This document shows positions 38,601 to 47,200 of a stretch of DNA of 64,000 nucleotides, piece by piece. Origin of the DNA: Ianthella basta. Lineage: Eukaryota; Porifera; Demospongiae; Verongiida; Ianthellidae. A model generated the notes under the pieces. The model had not been told where the DNA came from. It ran no database searches and saw only the letters and a program-made list of their open reading frames with translations. Where the stretch lies: positions 7,014,234 through 7,078,233 of the forward strand of contig OZ025873.1 of assembly GCA_964019415.1 (NCBI GenBank), given 5' to 3'. Within the stretch, counting starts at the first letter, position 1, and each line of letters starts with the position of its first letter. The translations under genes and the position numbers were made by a program.

Positions 38601-40347
38601 TCTAAGGAAGACCAAGGAAAATTAAGATGAGCTGATGATCTGAAAGTAAATTGAACAGTTAAGTATTTAACTTTTTAGCCTGCATGATGTGAACTAACTA
38701 TTTTCTGCGAAGAACTGTTAGATAATACTTCCAGCGACCTCCAGCATTGGAGATCAGCTGTGTATGACTGATTGATTTATTGATTTATTGATTGATTGAT
38801 TGATTGATGTAGAGTCTAAGTAGTAGCTTTAGTTGGTTATGATTGTAAGCAGCATAAGCATAGATCCAGAGCAAACAGGCATATAGTGTGTATTGCATAT
38901 GGCAGTCAAAATGGGTAAATACTCATGGCATGGTTGGATAATGTGTGGCTAAAACCACGTGGTAATCAGTAAATGAGAGGTGCACATCAAGCTTCTTGTT
39001 GGGGCTGAAATATGTACTGCTTGTGGAAGATGTACCATTGCTAGATGGTGCTGTTACACTGCTTTTTGGGGATGTACAGTAACTAGAGGCAATGTTACAC
39101 TGCTTGTGGGAGATGATATATACTCGTCCTAGAGCACAAGTGAAAGGATTAACATACACTTGATCCCTCACCCACACTTTTTCAAATGTGCTTCATAGCA
39201 TAATTACGTGTATAGGTGAAGCTAATTATATAATTCCAAAATCCTACCCATGTGTTGTCAGCCATTCACAGTGCTACTTTTGCACTCAATATAGTAGCAC
39301 ATTGCTACATTTTCCCTAAGACAACATATCAGGCTATAGCTTGATTAAAACTTAATTAATATTCTATACTATCTAATATCTATACAGTATTACTATATTA
39401 CACTGTATAGATGGATAGCCTATATCAGTAGTTTTTACATTTTGCTATTATAAAGAACATTTAGCTGCAAACTCACCCACATAAAACATGTAATGACTAG
39501 TAAATATTTGTACATCCTGAAAACGATCACTCTTTACATGACACATACAAATAAGTACTGGTATATTATTCATTGTATTAACTGCTAACTGTTATGCATT
39601 CACACACCTGAAACCTGCATTTACAAACATTACATCAATTACAAAGCTTCTAGTTTAAACTGACAATGATGGTTAATATAAATTTTGAACAGTTAAGCAG
39701 AGGAATGATGTCTGACCTGCATAAGGGGTTCTACACCATGTACAATAGCATATATAGTGTTATAATTATAGTGTTTTAGAATAGATACTCCATGCTAGCA
39801 GTACACATCCACTCACCTGACACTTGTATTTCCATGCTTTGATTCCTGAAAACCCCATCGTAGTTGGCAACACAGACATATATCCCAGCAGAAGAAGGGT
39901 GAATTCTTTTGAAATGAAGAACTCTAGACCAAATTAAAGTATAGGATGTTCTACCATGGCCAGCTTCACGTTCTACGTATACATCATGGTCACTTGTCTC
40001 TCCTGCTTCAACAACAGGTTGTATAACTCGATAGCCATCACTATATCGCCAGTTTACAGCCCGTAGTGTCCCAGGATGAGCAGTGTTCTCCGCTCTGCAC
40101 CAAATACTGACTGTCTGGTTGACACCAACCACCACTGGACCCGTGATTGCAATTGACTCAGTAATCCTATCTCCTAAAAATAAAGTGATATCTCCAGGTG
40201 CAGCCTCACACATGGCTAAAGGAGTAAAATACAATGAAATGTTAATCATATATTCCATTACTGCTTAGTGGTGTACTACTAGTTCAAACAGCTCTTACCT
40301 GGCAACAGCACTGCTAGGATCACACACATGTAAAAGCCCCACATCAT
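23615..40347 (-). CDS. Short-tail Ig/six-sushi/FN3 receptor, gene F (11 exons)
   Basis: A predicted type I receptor of about 697 residues. Exons 5' to 3': signal peptide 40299-40347, Ig 39817-40215, sushi 37976-38149, 37495-37668, 27968-28141, 26947-27117, 26459-26632, 24912-25082, FN3 24208-24528, TM 23939-24119, tail 23615-23720. All lengths agree with phase 1-1 (TM to tail phase 2) and sum to a multiple of three. The signal and Ig exons closely match phosphatase A; TM and tail match genes C and G (YDTV, NPAYGV, VQKK end). Its third intron was enlarged by about 8.4 kb of transposons, so efficient splicing across 28142-37494 is assumed, not shown. The sushi array grew by local duplication of about 2-kb blocks. 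Confidence 0.78.
25546..25832 (+). mobile_element. Palindromic Penelope-like terminal remnant
   Basis: Arms 25546-25671 and 25675-25800 are almost perfect reverse complements of 126 bp around a 3-nt loop. The right arm runs straight into a hammerhead ribozyme; the left arm stops within its stem II. Inverted long-terminal-like repeats with a hammerhead are known for Penelope-like elements and related small retroelements. No coding part is left. Host sequence of about 120 bp ending TTTTTCGATCAA occurs on both sides (25430-25551 and 25974-26094). Confidence 0.65.
25779..25823 (+). ncRNA. Type I hammerhead ribozyme
   Basis: Every consensus part is present in order. Stem I 5' strand is GCCACA (25779-25784), core CTGATGA (25785-25791), stem II GCCC/GGGC with a six-base loop region (25792-25805, allowing one extra C), core GAAA (25806-25809), stem III CAGCTG closed by A15.1-U16.1, cleavage triplet GTC (25815-25817), and stem I 3' strand TGTGGC (25818-25823), an exact complement of the 5' strand. 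Stem III has almost no loop and ACAGCTGT is self-complementary, as in known retroelement hammerheads that work as dimers. Self-cleavage after C25817 is predicted. Confidence 0.85.
28228..28255 (-). pseudogene. Truncated sushi exon start in gene F intron
   Basis: GGGAGTACCAGGATCACCAC with its acceptor side (GCTGACTGTTGCAG) matches the first codons of the 171-bp sushi exon type. The rest of the exon is replaced by sequence from another intron copy. It is a scar of unequal exchange. Confidence 0.75.
28600..30060 (-). mobile_element. Penelope-like retroelement copy, fragmentary
   Basis: The minus strand encodes the end of a Penelope-type reverse transcriptase (29552-29860: PFLDALLQRKDDG and YRKPTHTDRYL) and a GIY-YIG endonuclease (28926-29627: YQVPCSCGETYIGETLRRLE, then a TRMKEH segment). 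Inverted flanks of about 57 bp lie at 28789-28845 and 29903-29959 (AAGGGTTGGTTCTCTAATAC and complement). A hammerhead-like motif sits at 28838-28876. The upstream part of the reverse transcriptase is missing, so the copy is a fossil. Penelope-like elements are not LTR elements. Confidence 0.85.
28838..28876 (-). ncRNA. Hammerhead-like motif at Penelope-like end
   Basis: Read on the minus strand: GCC, CTGAAGA (fits CUGANGA), an extra A, GACCAG/CTGGTC stem II, GAAA, CGTC, GGC. Stem I is only GCC/GGC and stem III has no loop, so activity would need dimers or may be lost. Confidence 0.5.
30060..30235. other. GC-rich segment of unknown origin
   Basis: GC-rich sequence between the Penelope-like copy and the LINE 3' end. 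A minus-strand peptide FPEIPAPTL here resembles FPEIPALTL on the plus strand at about 36466-36495, beyond the LINE. The two flanks could be inverted ends of one older element split by the LINE. Confidence 0.3.
30360..33791 (-). CDS. LINE ORF2: endonuclease/reverse transcriptase
   Basis: About 1143 residues from the first ATG (33791). An open frame extends upstream to a GTG at 33878 that overlaps the ORF1 stop. The N-terminal apurinic-type endonuclease shows MCWNVCGW, ALVETWL, ICGDFNARCG and TPDHSLMSWEV. The reverse transcriptase shows FIDFKKAYDRVDRGKLW, GLRQGCILSPLLFSLYIN and LLYADDAVILAED (catalytic YADD). The C-terminal region has a Cys/His cluster, CKNCDSGEVEDVKHFVCRC. The enzyme would nick target DNA and copy the LINE RNA there. 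No stop interrupts it, so this copy may be young. Confidence 0.9.
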   Translation of the reverse strand: MMCWNVCGWGRGGGEMEKMREGHDMRAKVIDFYKPDVVALVETWLRGEEEIAVEGYRWFGRNRRNLHRKAVRGSGGVGLLVREEVLEKWAVEVIDADIEDILWVKLSQGNEDTLILAACYIPPESSSRGQGAEETLQLLSEQVAKFCSQGPLIICGDFNARCGELNTDRDGIPPRKVIDGVKNSQGEALVDFLRSTSMTEVNGRKGRDAFTCVSGKGCSVVDYCLVSKENFHIIENFKVTTMSESVEEMDCRGVVTRTPDHSLMSWEVATDWVSGMEEGKEEGELKDGMVKRYAVPEGYLEGEVERVRLLTDKVETAGNDQEVIDEIYGELTEMMRQGLVEMKVKRGKGGQPWFTKEIAKLRKAFHRAEREWLECNGSDAKRGKRRDYVEKRREYKKAVSRAKRSFDESRRNELDRVIRNPKKWWRMARKLGLTNGKKKRSDIGKVYDELGVVRQGKEAVGVWKRYFQNVLNEGGRSEVQGDEGGEEVNGGNELLNEDVTREEVKQALDTLKRKAAPGSDRLTAEMVCSDVLVDFWCSLFSWCWKNGMVPSEWRRSTVVPIPKRSRSGVCKTEDFRGISLLPVAYKAMCSIAQNRLVHVVEERKLVAEEQGGFRKGRGCRDQLMTLVLLGQVKAVTKTGMFASFIDFKKAYDRVDRGKLWRCLEGMGLGGRLSAFLKAVYEDVSCEVKVGEGRSEPFKVTCGLRQGCILSPLLFSLYINSLITKLKEAGVGVKCRGQLISVLLYADDAVILAEDEKSMKHGLNTLVEWCNEWSVEVNVEKCGVMHVRRTGMKRTEEKFDVGGEEIAVVQEYKYLGCVIDEHLQGTRMVEERGKAGARALSDWLRRCRATVGEVRGATFVRLMESLVESVLLYGAEVWGCGAQLGPVENVQMRAARIFLGVGRLHPLVSLQFEMNMLPMKWVAMKRSIEFWVQVMRMTDGRLLKVVMLEALEVGCKVRWVKELQQSLVRFKWKGLDAEAVSGLTLKEVKQVLKDIAWREVREVWREAARERPKLEVIGSLMDAECKARCVEIECKMQRRMMVKLRGGTAELRVETGRWCGLSRGERLCKNCDSGEVEDVKHFVCRCVFVAEERREMARLMNEIVVGWESMKDDDRVIWVLEEACKDGRVRKALQRMWQKRTSCP
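33875..34996 (-). CDS. LINE ORF1 with PHD-type zinc finger
   Basis: 373 residues. The middle holds CLCTREVESGEMVCCEICEG then WSHIRCLGM and CYFC, the Cys4-His-Cys3 pattern of a PHD finger. A short Met/Glu-rich coiled-coil-like stretch follows (LREEMSMMKSEMDEMRVENE). The N-terminus is basic and Ser/Lys-rich. The stop TGA overlaps the start region of ORF2 by a few bases, which suggests coupled reinitiation. It is expected to bind the element RNA; the PHD finger may read histone tails (known for the domain, not shown here). Confidence 0.85.
   Translation of the reverse strand: MAASNVRARRLTKDLMGDCERREKRSVGRVIQKRRGQERKEIIHNIDGRTAEGVEKKSGDGIGTKIASKIGGQLEEVVDGVVGEGVDYVSDEGTDGRSGDGKVSLVKEGEPGLGETRDEAIRCLCTREVESGEMVCCEICEGWSHIRCLGMKEDAGVMEGKSFVCYFCLSACLVQLRKEVGGLREEMSMMKSEMDEMRVENERLRGLGLGGSQREEVLECMTQSEGVTGDKVEKMVVSDEREKQATCLQRSGQESSERQNDCGGNSPKSVGREKSAKYVSGVRKVWGTRKRESCNEIAKEMVRVVGKMSSRFFISKHVGQWKEKKVWWFVVKAQERDLLTLDEQWKHEYWRWQKVGRGERDFLAMEPVSEGHR
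35061..35397. other. Segment upstream of the LINE
   Basis: No recognised gene. The minus strand has a long open stretch ending at a good donor (TTTTCG|GTGAGT near 35148-35153), so it could be an exon of an unknown transcript. Confidence 0.25.
35398..35814 (-). CDS. Unknown Cys-containing ORF (138 codons)
   Basis: An open frame preceded by a possible acceptor (GTTCTGCTCAG before ATGGAAGAG at about 35786). It has a TCGSCGQQ zinc-ribbon-like pair and a Lys/Glu-rich stretch (ITSDEFVELLKEEQNKKAG) like those at the ends of some transposases. Its start abuts an MBD-like frame on the opposite strand. No family is recognised with confidence; a transposon-derived gene fragment is likely because it lies in the repeat block. 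Confidence 0.35.
   Translation of the reverse strand: MSSSIFRSAQMEELSQGKHQVTCGSCGQQTSVSTSPFIRTHLRDYFRKVLEVRKQPARTRSMTRVWLEGEVITSDEFVELLKEEQNKKAGKGKEAATTGRSQMRSRSTGLDAMALVANGVTISVLDTRESHRKKSLFL
35835..36078 (+). CDS. MBD-like (methyl-CpG-binding) domain exon
   Basis: The reading frame gives ALPSDWIVEEVRSGSTTKLR then YRSPSGRFFKSSLDVQEFL, which fits the MBD pattern (LPxGW...R.SG....YYxPxGKKFRS...V..YL) including the Trp, the YxSPSG turn and the final hydrophobic residue. A stop follows at 36078. It could be the last exon of a transposon-borne or host gene; an AG acceptor exists near 35790. The flanking Cys-containing frame runs the opposite way. Confidence 0.55.
36266..36330. repeat. Short GC-rich inverted repeat
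   Basis: AATGCGGC near 36266 and GCCGCATT near 36320 with inner pairing form a compact palindrome. Probably the remains of a small MITE. Confidence 0.5.
36599..36799. mobile_element. Palindromic MITE at right end of the block
   Basis: Outer ends TTACTACATGCCTTCGATGG and CCATTGAAGGCGTGTAGTAA are inverted. An inner pair (TAGTCTCGTCCCCAG near 36634 and CTGGGGACGAGACTA near 36711, with CCGGCCGCCAT and ATGGCGGCCGG) makes a long hairpin. The remaining difference is a short extra loop with GTGCAGTAAA. No coding. Confidence 0.75.
38607..38807 (+). mobile_element. 5'-truncated LINE tail with 13-bp target duplication
   Basis: A 201-bp tail ending in TTGATT/TGAT repeats. TGTAGAGTCTAAG flanks it at 38594-38606 and 38808-38820. 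Gene C has the unoccupied site once (4599-4611, TGTAGAATCTAAG). The 3' part (CCAGCGACCTCCAGCATTGG) matches the end of the LINE at 58349-59110. Confidence 0.85.
39598..39625 (-). pseudogene. Duplicated last codons of an Ig exon
   Basis: CATTCACACACCTGAAACCTGCATTT matches the 3' end of the gene C Ig exon with its donor (6211-6236), then switches to sequence like that 3' of the gene A Ig exon (19440 onward). The real Ig exon of gene F follows at 39817. It is a junction of two paralogous introns. Confidence 0.8.
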
Positions 40348-40980
40348 TCCAATATATTAATACCAGGGAGAAGTGTGTTTACCAAGCATAGGTCTGAGAA
40401 ACACTTTAACATTTTATGTATGCCATCCGACAAACATAACCCATATGTGGTCATGCTACTTTGCTCCATTACCCATTGCTGTGACATTGAGAGGCTGCTT
40501 CAGTATGGCTGTTCATTACCAACACTTATGCTTTGGTTATTGTATGGCTTATTACCAGCCTGCATGGTTAGCAATACTATACTACGCTTTAGTGGCCTCC
40601 CATTACCAAAGTGGTGGTCATTTGTAAAGATACCATGGCTATACTGATATAGTAGCCTGAGATTGAAAACAACATACACTGAAAGGACATGTATAGCAAC
40701 CAATACGTGTACTCATGGATTAGAATATACAGTAAGGTGCAATAATTTAGGCATTATGTCTGTGTGTCTTTCAAATCATTCTGTCTATGTACATGTACAT
40801 GTATACATGTGCATGCGTATACGTACATGTATGTACATGCATGTATTCCGATATATGGCAAACAGAATTAGGCATAAATTATGTGTTCCACATTTAGTGT
40901 ATGAGCCAGCAAGAGGCAACAAGACTAATCATGCTGGGCCATGTTAGGGAGATGCAGCTGACCAACCCATGGTCAGTTGC
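40348..40980 (-). promoter_or_regulatory. 5' flank of gene F
   Basis: Homologous to the 5' flanks of genes A and C. AT-rich with repeated ACATGTACATG words. No core promoter element was fixed. Confidence 0.45.
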
Positions 40981-41663
40981 ATCTCCCTAACCACATGGCC
41001 CCCAAGTACATGCAGTAGAGGCACTCATCTATAATTATGTGCTTGCAAGTCCCCCAATAAGTGTGGAAGAGCTGAGAAGAATGACGTCATCAGAATACCT
41101 GACCTCCATGGTCTCCTGGCCATAGAATTTCCCACAGTTCCTCAGCAACTTCTATATAGGCAGCTAGCACGCATTGCACAATCAAGGGAACCTCAAACCT
41201 GAGGAACGTGTGCTATGAATAGCACCTAGAAGAGACAATTGGAAAAGTTGCTATATTCTTGAGCTCCCAGATGTTATTTGATTCACAAGTGTGACCGAGC
41301 TGGTAAACAAGCAAAACTAAATTTCAATCTACAAAATGCCAGACCTGTTGGTTGCAGGTCTGTTACTCTTCCAGATTCTAAATAAGCTAATCACTGGAAC
41401 ATTATATGCACATTCATGCACACACACATCCCTTTGATCATGCATATATGCAGTACACAGGTTAAGGAAAATATATAACAATTTGGCAGGAGTCATACTT
41501 AAAATGCACACACTTATAATTAGCAGTGTAACCAAAACTAGAGAGTCTGAAATTAGTACATTGAATGATAATAAACACTCAACAAATTCTATGAGTGCAG
41601 CACAATCTAGTTGTTATTAGAGCATAAATATCTTCACATCATAAATTATATTATATCTCGCAC

Positions 41664-41665
<2 letters not shown>

Positions 41666-41719
<54 letters not shown>

Positions 41720-41735
41720 ACTCCCTCTCTCTCTC
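41666..41735. repeat. (CT)n microsatellite
   Basis: CT dinucleotide tract of about 50 bp with CACT interruptions. Confidence 0.95.
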
Positions 41736-41761
41736 ACACACACTCTCCTCCACTACTGATG

Positions 41762-42951
41762 TCACTGCTTTTGAGCACACACCCCATAGGCAGGGTTGGC
41801 CTCCATGGCAACCTGGTCACTGACTGCAGGAGTTCCCTTTGGGCCCACAGCATCATAATTATTTTCCCTACCAGAGGGGTACATGATTTTAATACAATAT
41901 ATAATTAATTCTAGTGTGATCAATATGGCTTGGCAATGATCAATGCACATTATTCACAACTTAAGCACAATTTTATCATGACAATGTATATTTATGTATG
42001 TCTAGCAATGCATTTATTGTAATAGTCTTTAATTCCAATTACTTTTCCCCTATTATAATGTTCTATACTTGTGGTGATAAATGAAGTCTCACATTTTGTT
42101 TTTGGTCCCTGCAACACTGTTACTATTGGAATGCTTCAACTTCCAACAGCCATACATGATCCCCTCAACAAATAGAGTAGCAACAACACCAGCCACCACT
42201 CCACCCAGGAAAGAGCCTGCACCTATTGAGGCACTAGATGGCTCGGCACCAGTCACTGTGGGGAGTACATGGGGGAAATTGTAAGATGCTTACTAAACAT
42301 GATAAGGTCAATGTGCTGTGCTCACCTGCACACACACGCATCCTGCACACGTCCACCTGCCTTCTCTTGCTGTAAGGACTTTTCTGTCCATTTGGAGTGA
42401 TGGCAGATATCCACACATAATATGGCTTGCATGAGTTGTCTGTGTCTGGTAGAGTGATTGTAACTGATGTGGAGTTTAGTCCAGACACCACTAGAGCTCT
42501 CTGGGGTGGAGTGGAGGGGTCACTCTCATGACTGTCTGTTGAGTACCACACTGCAATGGTGGCACTTCAAGGTCCCAGAACAGAGTAACAGCCAATGAAG
42601 TCTTGGTGGCCGATATGATAGCAGGTTCACTGCAGTGGCAGCATGGAGTGTTTTATCACTATCTTAGAAATGAGGTAAAGTATACTCAAGGTAAGCTGTA
42701 CTCGAGCATCATGCATTTGGTGCATGATGCTTGGACTGCTCTCTAGTCTCATTACCAACACATACGGTTATTGTATGACTGGCTATAGCCTGTCTGGCTA
42801 GCAATACCATCTATACATTTTAGTGGCTTCCCATTATAATTATCTACAGTAGCCGCTGTGGCCATTTGCAAAGTTAGCAGATATAGCAGACTGAAAAGGG
42901 ACTACTATCGGTGCTATAGTAGTTATCTTTGTATCACTGCTAATGCTTACA
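41762..42951 (-). pseudogene. Partial receptor unit E (tail, TM, broken FN3)
   Basis: The tail exon 41762-41867 is open (NNYDAVGPK, then EANPAYGVCAQKQ-stop) and the TM exon 42093-42255 is open and in phase with it (GAGSFLGGVVAGVVATLFVEG). The FN3 exon 42326-42629 is 304 bp, 11 bp shorter than the 315-bp orphan FN3 exon of unit H, and its N-terminal quarter is out of frame. The 108-bp exon candidate (42844-42951) has lost its donor GT. No signal peptide precedes. Probably dead, though the cytoplasmic part is still conserved. Confidence 0.7.
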
Positions 42952-43409
42952 CTGATAGGACACAGCTCAGCCAGTGACAAATACAATGACAACCAATACA
43001 AGTCCTCACAGATTATGACTCTATATAATTTTTCATTTTACGCTTAAATTTAGTCTGTACAAGCATACATGTGTGCTTGAGTGTGTGTGTATATGTATGT
43101 GATCATGCGTGTGTGTGTGTGTGCGCGCATGCATGCACGTGTGAGGGAACTTGTGAAAGCATGCATGACTGTGTGTAAGTAGTTAAGATGTAGTGGGCTT
43201 GATAGACTTTCGAGTGGTAACATAGCAGGAAACAATCAATGACTGTTACAGGACAATTCGGCTGCGAGAGCCATTATTTACTGAATACAAACATTTGCTT
43301 GTATATATTACTTCACATAGCAGTGAACCTCTATGACTCATAGAATATGTTGTGGATGCATACAGGAGTGGACACGATCTGTATATGCCTTTCTGACATC
43401 GCACTCATT

Positions 43410-43626
<217 letters not shown>

Positions 43627-44253
43627 ATGTAATATTAATTATTGGAAATCCAATCCTATCTGGTGCACATCATTACTTTACCTATTATTCTGCTGCAAAC
43701 CTCCACTGATTAGTGATGCCATTAACTAGCAATGCCCTTGGTTAGCTAGCACTATTCCTATGTGCACCAGTGCACGCTGCCATATGCTGTACATTTGCTG
43801 TTCAATATAACAACCTTCCTCAAGAGTTGTGTATATATATTATTATGTACAAATAATTTTATGTAGAAGGGATTATGAACGAGTTTATTATGGATTGATC
43901 TTCATTACAAATTTGTCACACAGCAACGAGGTATAGAAATGCCCCCTTGAAAGCTAGCTCAATCAGTATATAGTTGCAACATACCATTGTCATGCATGCA
44001 GTGCAGTCGCTCGCACTTAGGCTGTGACGCATGAAAATGCATGGTACTAGTTACAACTAATGAGTATAAAATTAATATATTGCATGCATGCAAAAAGATG
44101 AATCTCGTAAGTTATAAGTTATAAACACAGTAGAAATTCCAAATACTTATTGTCAAGATGTACGAGATATCTTTGCATCTTACTATAGCACACAACGCAT
44201 AAACTCTCTCACTCTCTCACACACACGCAGCACACAATCCTCTGCTACTAATG

Positions 44254-47200
44254 TCACTTCTTTTGCACGCACACTCCATAGGCAGGGTTGGTCTCCATGG
44301 CAATGCTGTCGCTAATTGTAGGAGTTTCTTTTGGGCCAACAGTGTCATAAGTGTTCTCCCTATAAAGGAATGGTTAGCATTTCTTCTTGATACTCTATGC
44401 ACTTATGTACGCCATGCATTAATGCTCTAAACAATCAGTAAAATTATATTACTTCATACATTAATTGTTTGCAAATGTAGCTTAATTACAAGAGGCTTAC
44501 ATGTAACAATGTAACATTAATTTCTTCAATTGCTTCTAAAGACTTCATAATTCTGTTTGTGGTGATAAATTGAGTCTCACTTTTCCTCTTTAGTGTCCAC
44601 ATTAAAACTGTTTACACTAGAATGTTTCAACTTCCAACAACCATACAGGATCCCCACAACAAGAATAGCAGCAATAGCACTGGCCACCACTCCACCCAGG
44701 AAAGAGCCTGCACCTATTGAGGCAATAGCTGGTGCAGCAGCAGTCACTGCGGGACTTTCACCTGGGGACAAAATAGAAAAAACTGTCTATGTTGAAGATG
44801 CTTACTAAACATGATTAGGTCAATGTGCTGTGCTCACCTGCACACACATGCATTCTGCACACGTCCACCTGCCTTCTCTTGCTGTAAGGACTTTGCTGTC
44901 CATTTGGAGTGATGGCAGATATCCACACGTAATATGGCTTGCATGAGTTGTCTGTGTCTGGTAGAGTGATTGTAACTGATGTGGAGTTTAGTCCAGACAC
45001 CACTAGAGCTCCCTGGGGTGGAGTGGAGGGGTCACTCTCATGACTGTCTGTTGAGTACCACACTGTGAAGGTGGTGCCACTGCGAGCTTTTGTGCCCCAA
45101 GTGAGTGTCATTGGAAAGGTTGAATTGAGGCTTGTCACAACTCCATCCTCAGCACTCACTGCAGTGACAGTGTGACAATATTTAGTTACAGTAAGTGTGC
45201 ATGTGCCTAGTAAATGCAGATTTGTTGCGTGTTGCGAGTATACAGTACACAATATCATGGTAAAATTATGTGATGCCACCCATGCATAGCTACATAATGA
45301 TACATGCATGCAAACATCTCAAATAGCCACAAATCTTGTGAATATTGCCACCTTACAAAGTTTAAGCCAGAGCTTATAGAGCCCTGTAATACAAAATGCA
45401 GATGCTAGAGTAGTGGTATATAGTTGGATCTGTCCCCAACTTCATCCCTCAGTTTGGTGTATCTCCACAGCACTAGCCATCATAACAAGTAGGTGCACCT
45501 CTCTTCAATTGGTTCTACTGTGTATGTTTAAACTTACAACCGCACTGTGGCACACTCCCACTCCACAGTCCATTGAACTGGCAGGTTCTACTGTTCGGTC
45601 CCTGTAGTGTGTAGCCTTCATCACAGGTGTAGGTCACTACAGAGTTGTAGGTTGTACTGGAGAGAGTGCGTTGACCATTTGTGAGAGCACCAGGATCACC
45701 ACAGTCAACAGCTGCAGGAGATAGAGCAGTAAGAATGTTGTAATGTCACCAAGCACAGAATAGACTTGCTGACCTACATCATCATCTAAGCCGTCTAGTC
45801 ATCACACTGTCAAATACACTACATCCACCTGGCGTGCTACACACAGCTGTAACAGTGAGAAACAAGGGATAGGTGGTAATTTATTTAAAAATTCCATCAA
45901 TTTGGAACATAGTTGCAAGTGGTATTAATCACAAAGGAATGAGTTTGGCAGCTGAACTAGATCATTTGGTTATCAGTGGTTTAGGAGCTATTAGCAAGCA
46001 AATCAGTAGAAAGTTGAACACAGAACTCACAACTGCACTGAGGCACACTCCCACTCCACTGTCTATTGAGCTGGCAGGTTCTACTGTTTGATCCCTGTAG
46101 TGTGTAGCCTACATCACAGGTGTAGGTCACTACAGAGTTGTAGGTTGTACTGGAAAGAGTGCGTTGACCATTTGTGGGAGTACCAGGATCACCACAGCTG
46201 ACTGTTGCAGTGGAGAGGTTGTTTGGATTGAGAAGATAATTTTAGCAGCAGTTAAGTAATCAGTTTCAAAAGTTAAATGCAGATTATAAATGTCTTGATG
46301 TAAATGTATTATGCACTGAGGTAACAAGGAACAATCATACACATGCAGAACATAATGACAATTACACCCTTCATCAGTTGTACATAATTATACAGACAGT
46401 TCACTCTGTGCAGCTGAGCTGTATATATCTTTCATTCTCTGAACCCACACTCTGTGTAACACCATATTATAAGTGCTTCAGCCAGAGAATGAGAATTGAT
46501 TGCTTCTGGAATTGGATGATCCATCGTGAATGTTACATGAATGAAGACATAGGCCATATATCTCATGCAAGATCATTGGACATGTGCAATCATTATAATT
46601 GACTGTATTGTTCATGCTATATACCTGGAACTGAAGCAGTCCAGAATTGTGTCATTTTTCGATCAATTCACTCCAAATACAGAGTGCTACAAAACTGGTT
46701 CCAAGCTATGAACCCTGCCTATACTGACCATTGACTTTCATACTCTCCAAAATATTGTACATTTGTATTAGACTAACTGTTGCTGTTAAAACTATGTTGG
46801 TATCCAGCAGAGCTTAAAAGACAATGTACTCGTGATAAGCAAATATTCACACCTGTCATTCATTGATCCACTCTATAAATCCATTAGCACATAGTAGCCA
46901 AACATCAATATTCACAATCATCTATAATTTATGTAAAAATAGTATCTAAAACATCCGTCCCTTGATCAACTGAACTGTCATTGCCCCCTAGTCTGCCATG
47001 GTCTATGCATAACGCTAATGGAGAGACACCAGAGCAAAATACAGCTTACCACTGCAATGAGGTACACTCCCACTCCACTGTCCATTGGACTGGCAGGTTC
47101 TACTGTTTGATCCCTGTAGTGTGTAGCCTACGTCACAGGTGTAGGTCACTACAGAGCTGTAGGTTGTACTGAAGAGAGTGCGTTTACCATTTGTGGGAGT

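Noticed and set aside
38625-38660. Another hammerhead (CTGATGATCTGAAAG)
   Set aside because: There is no GAAAC with a stem II between the core halves, and it lies in a LINE tail.
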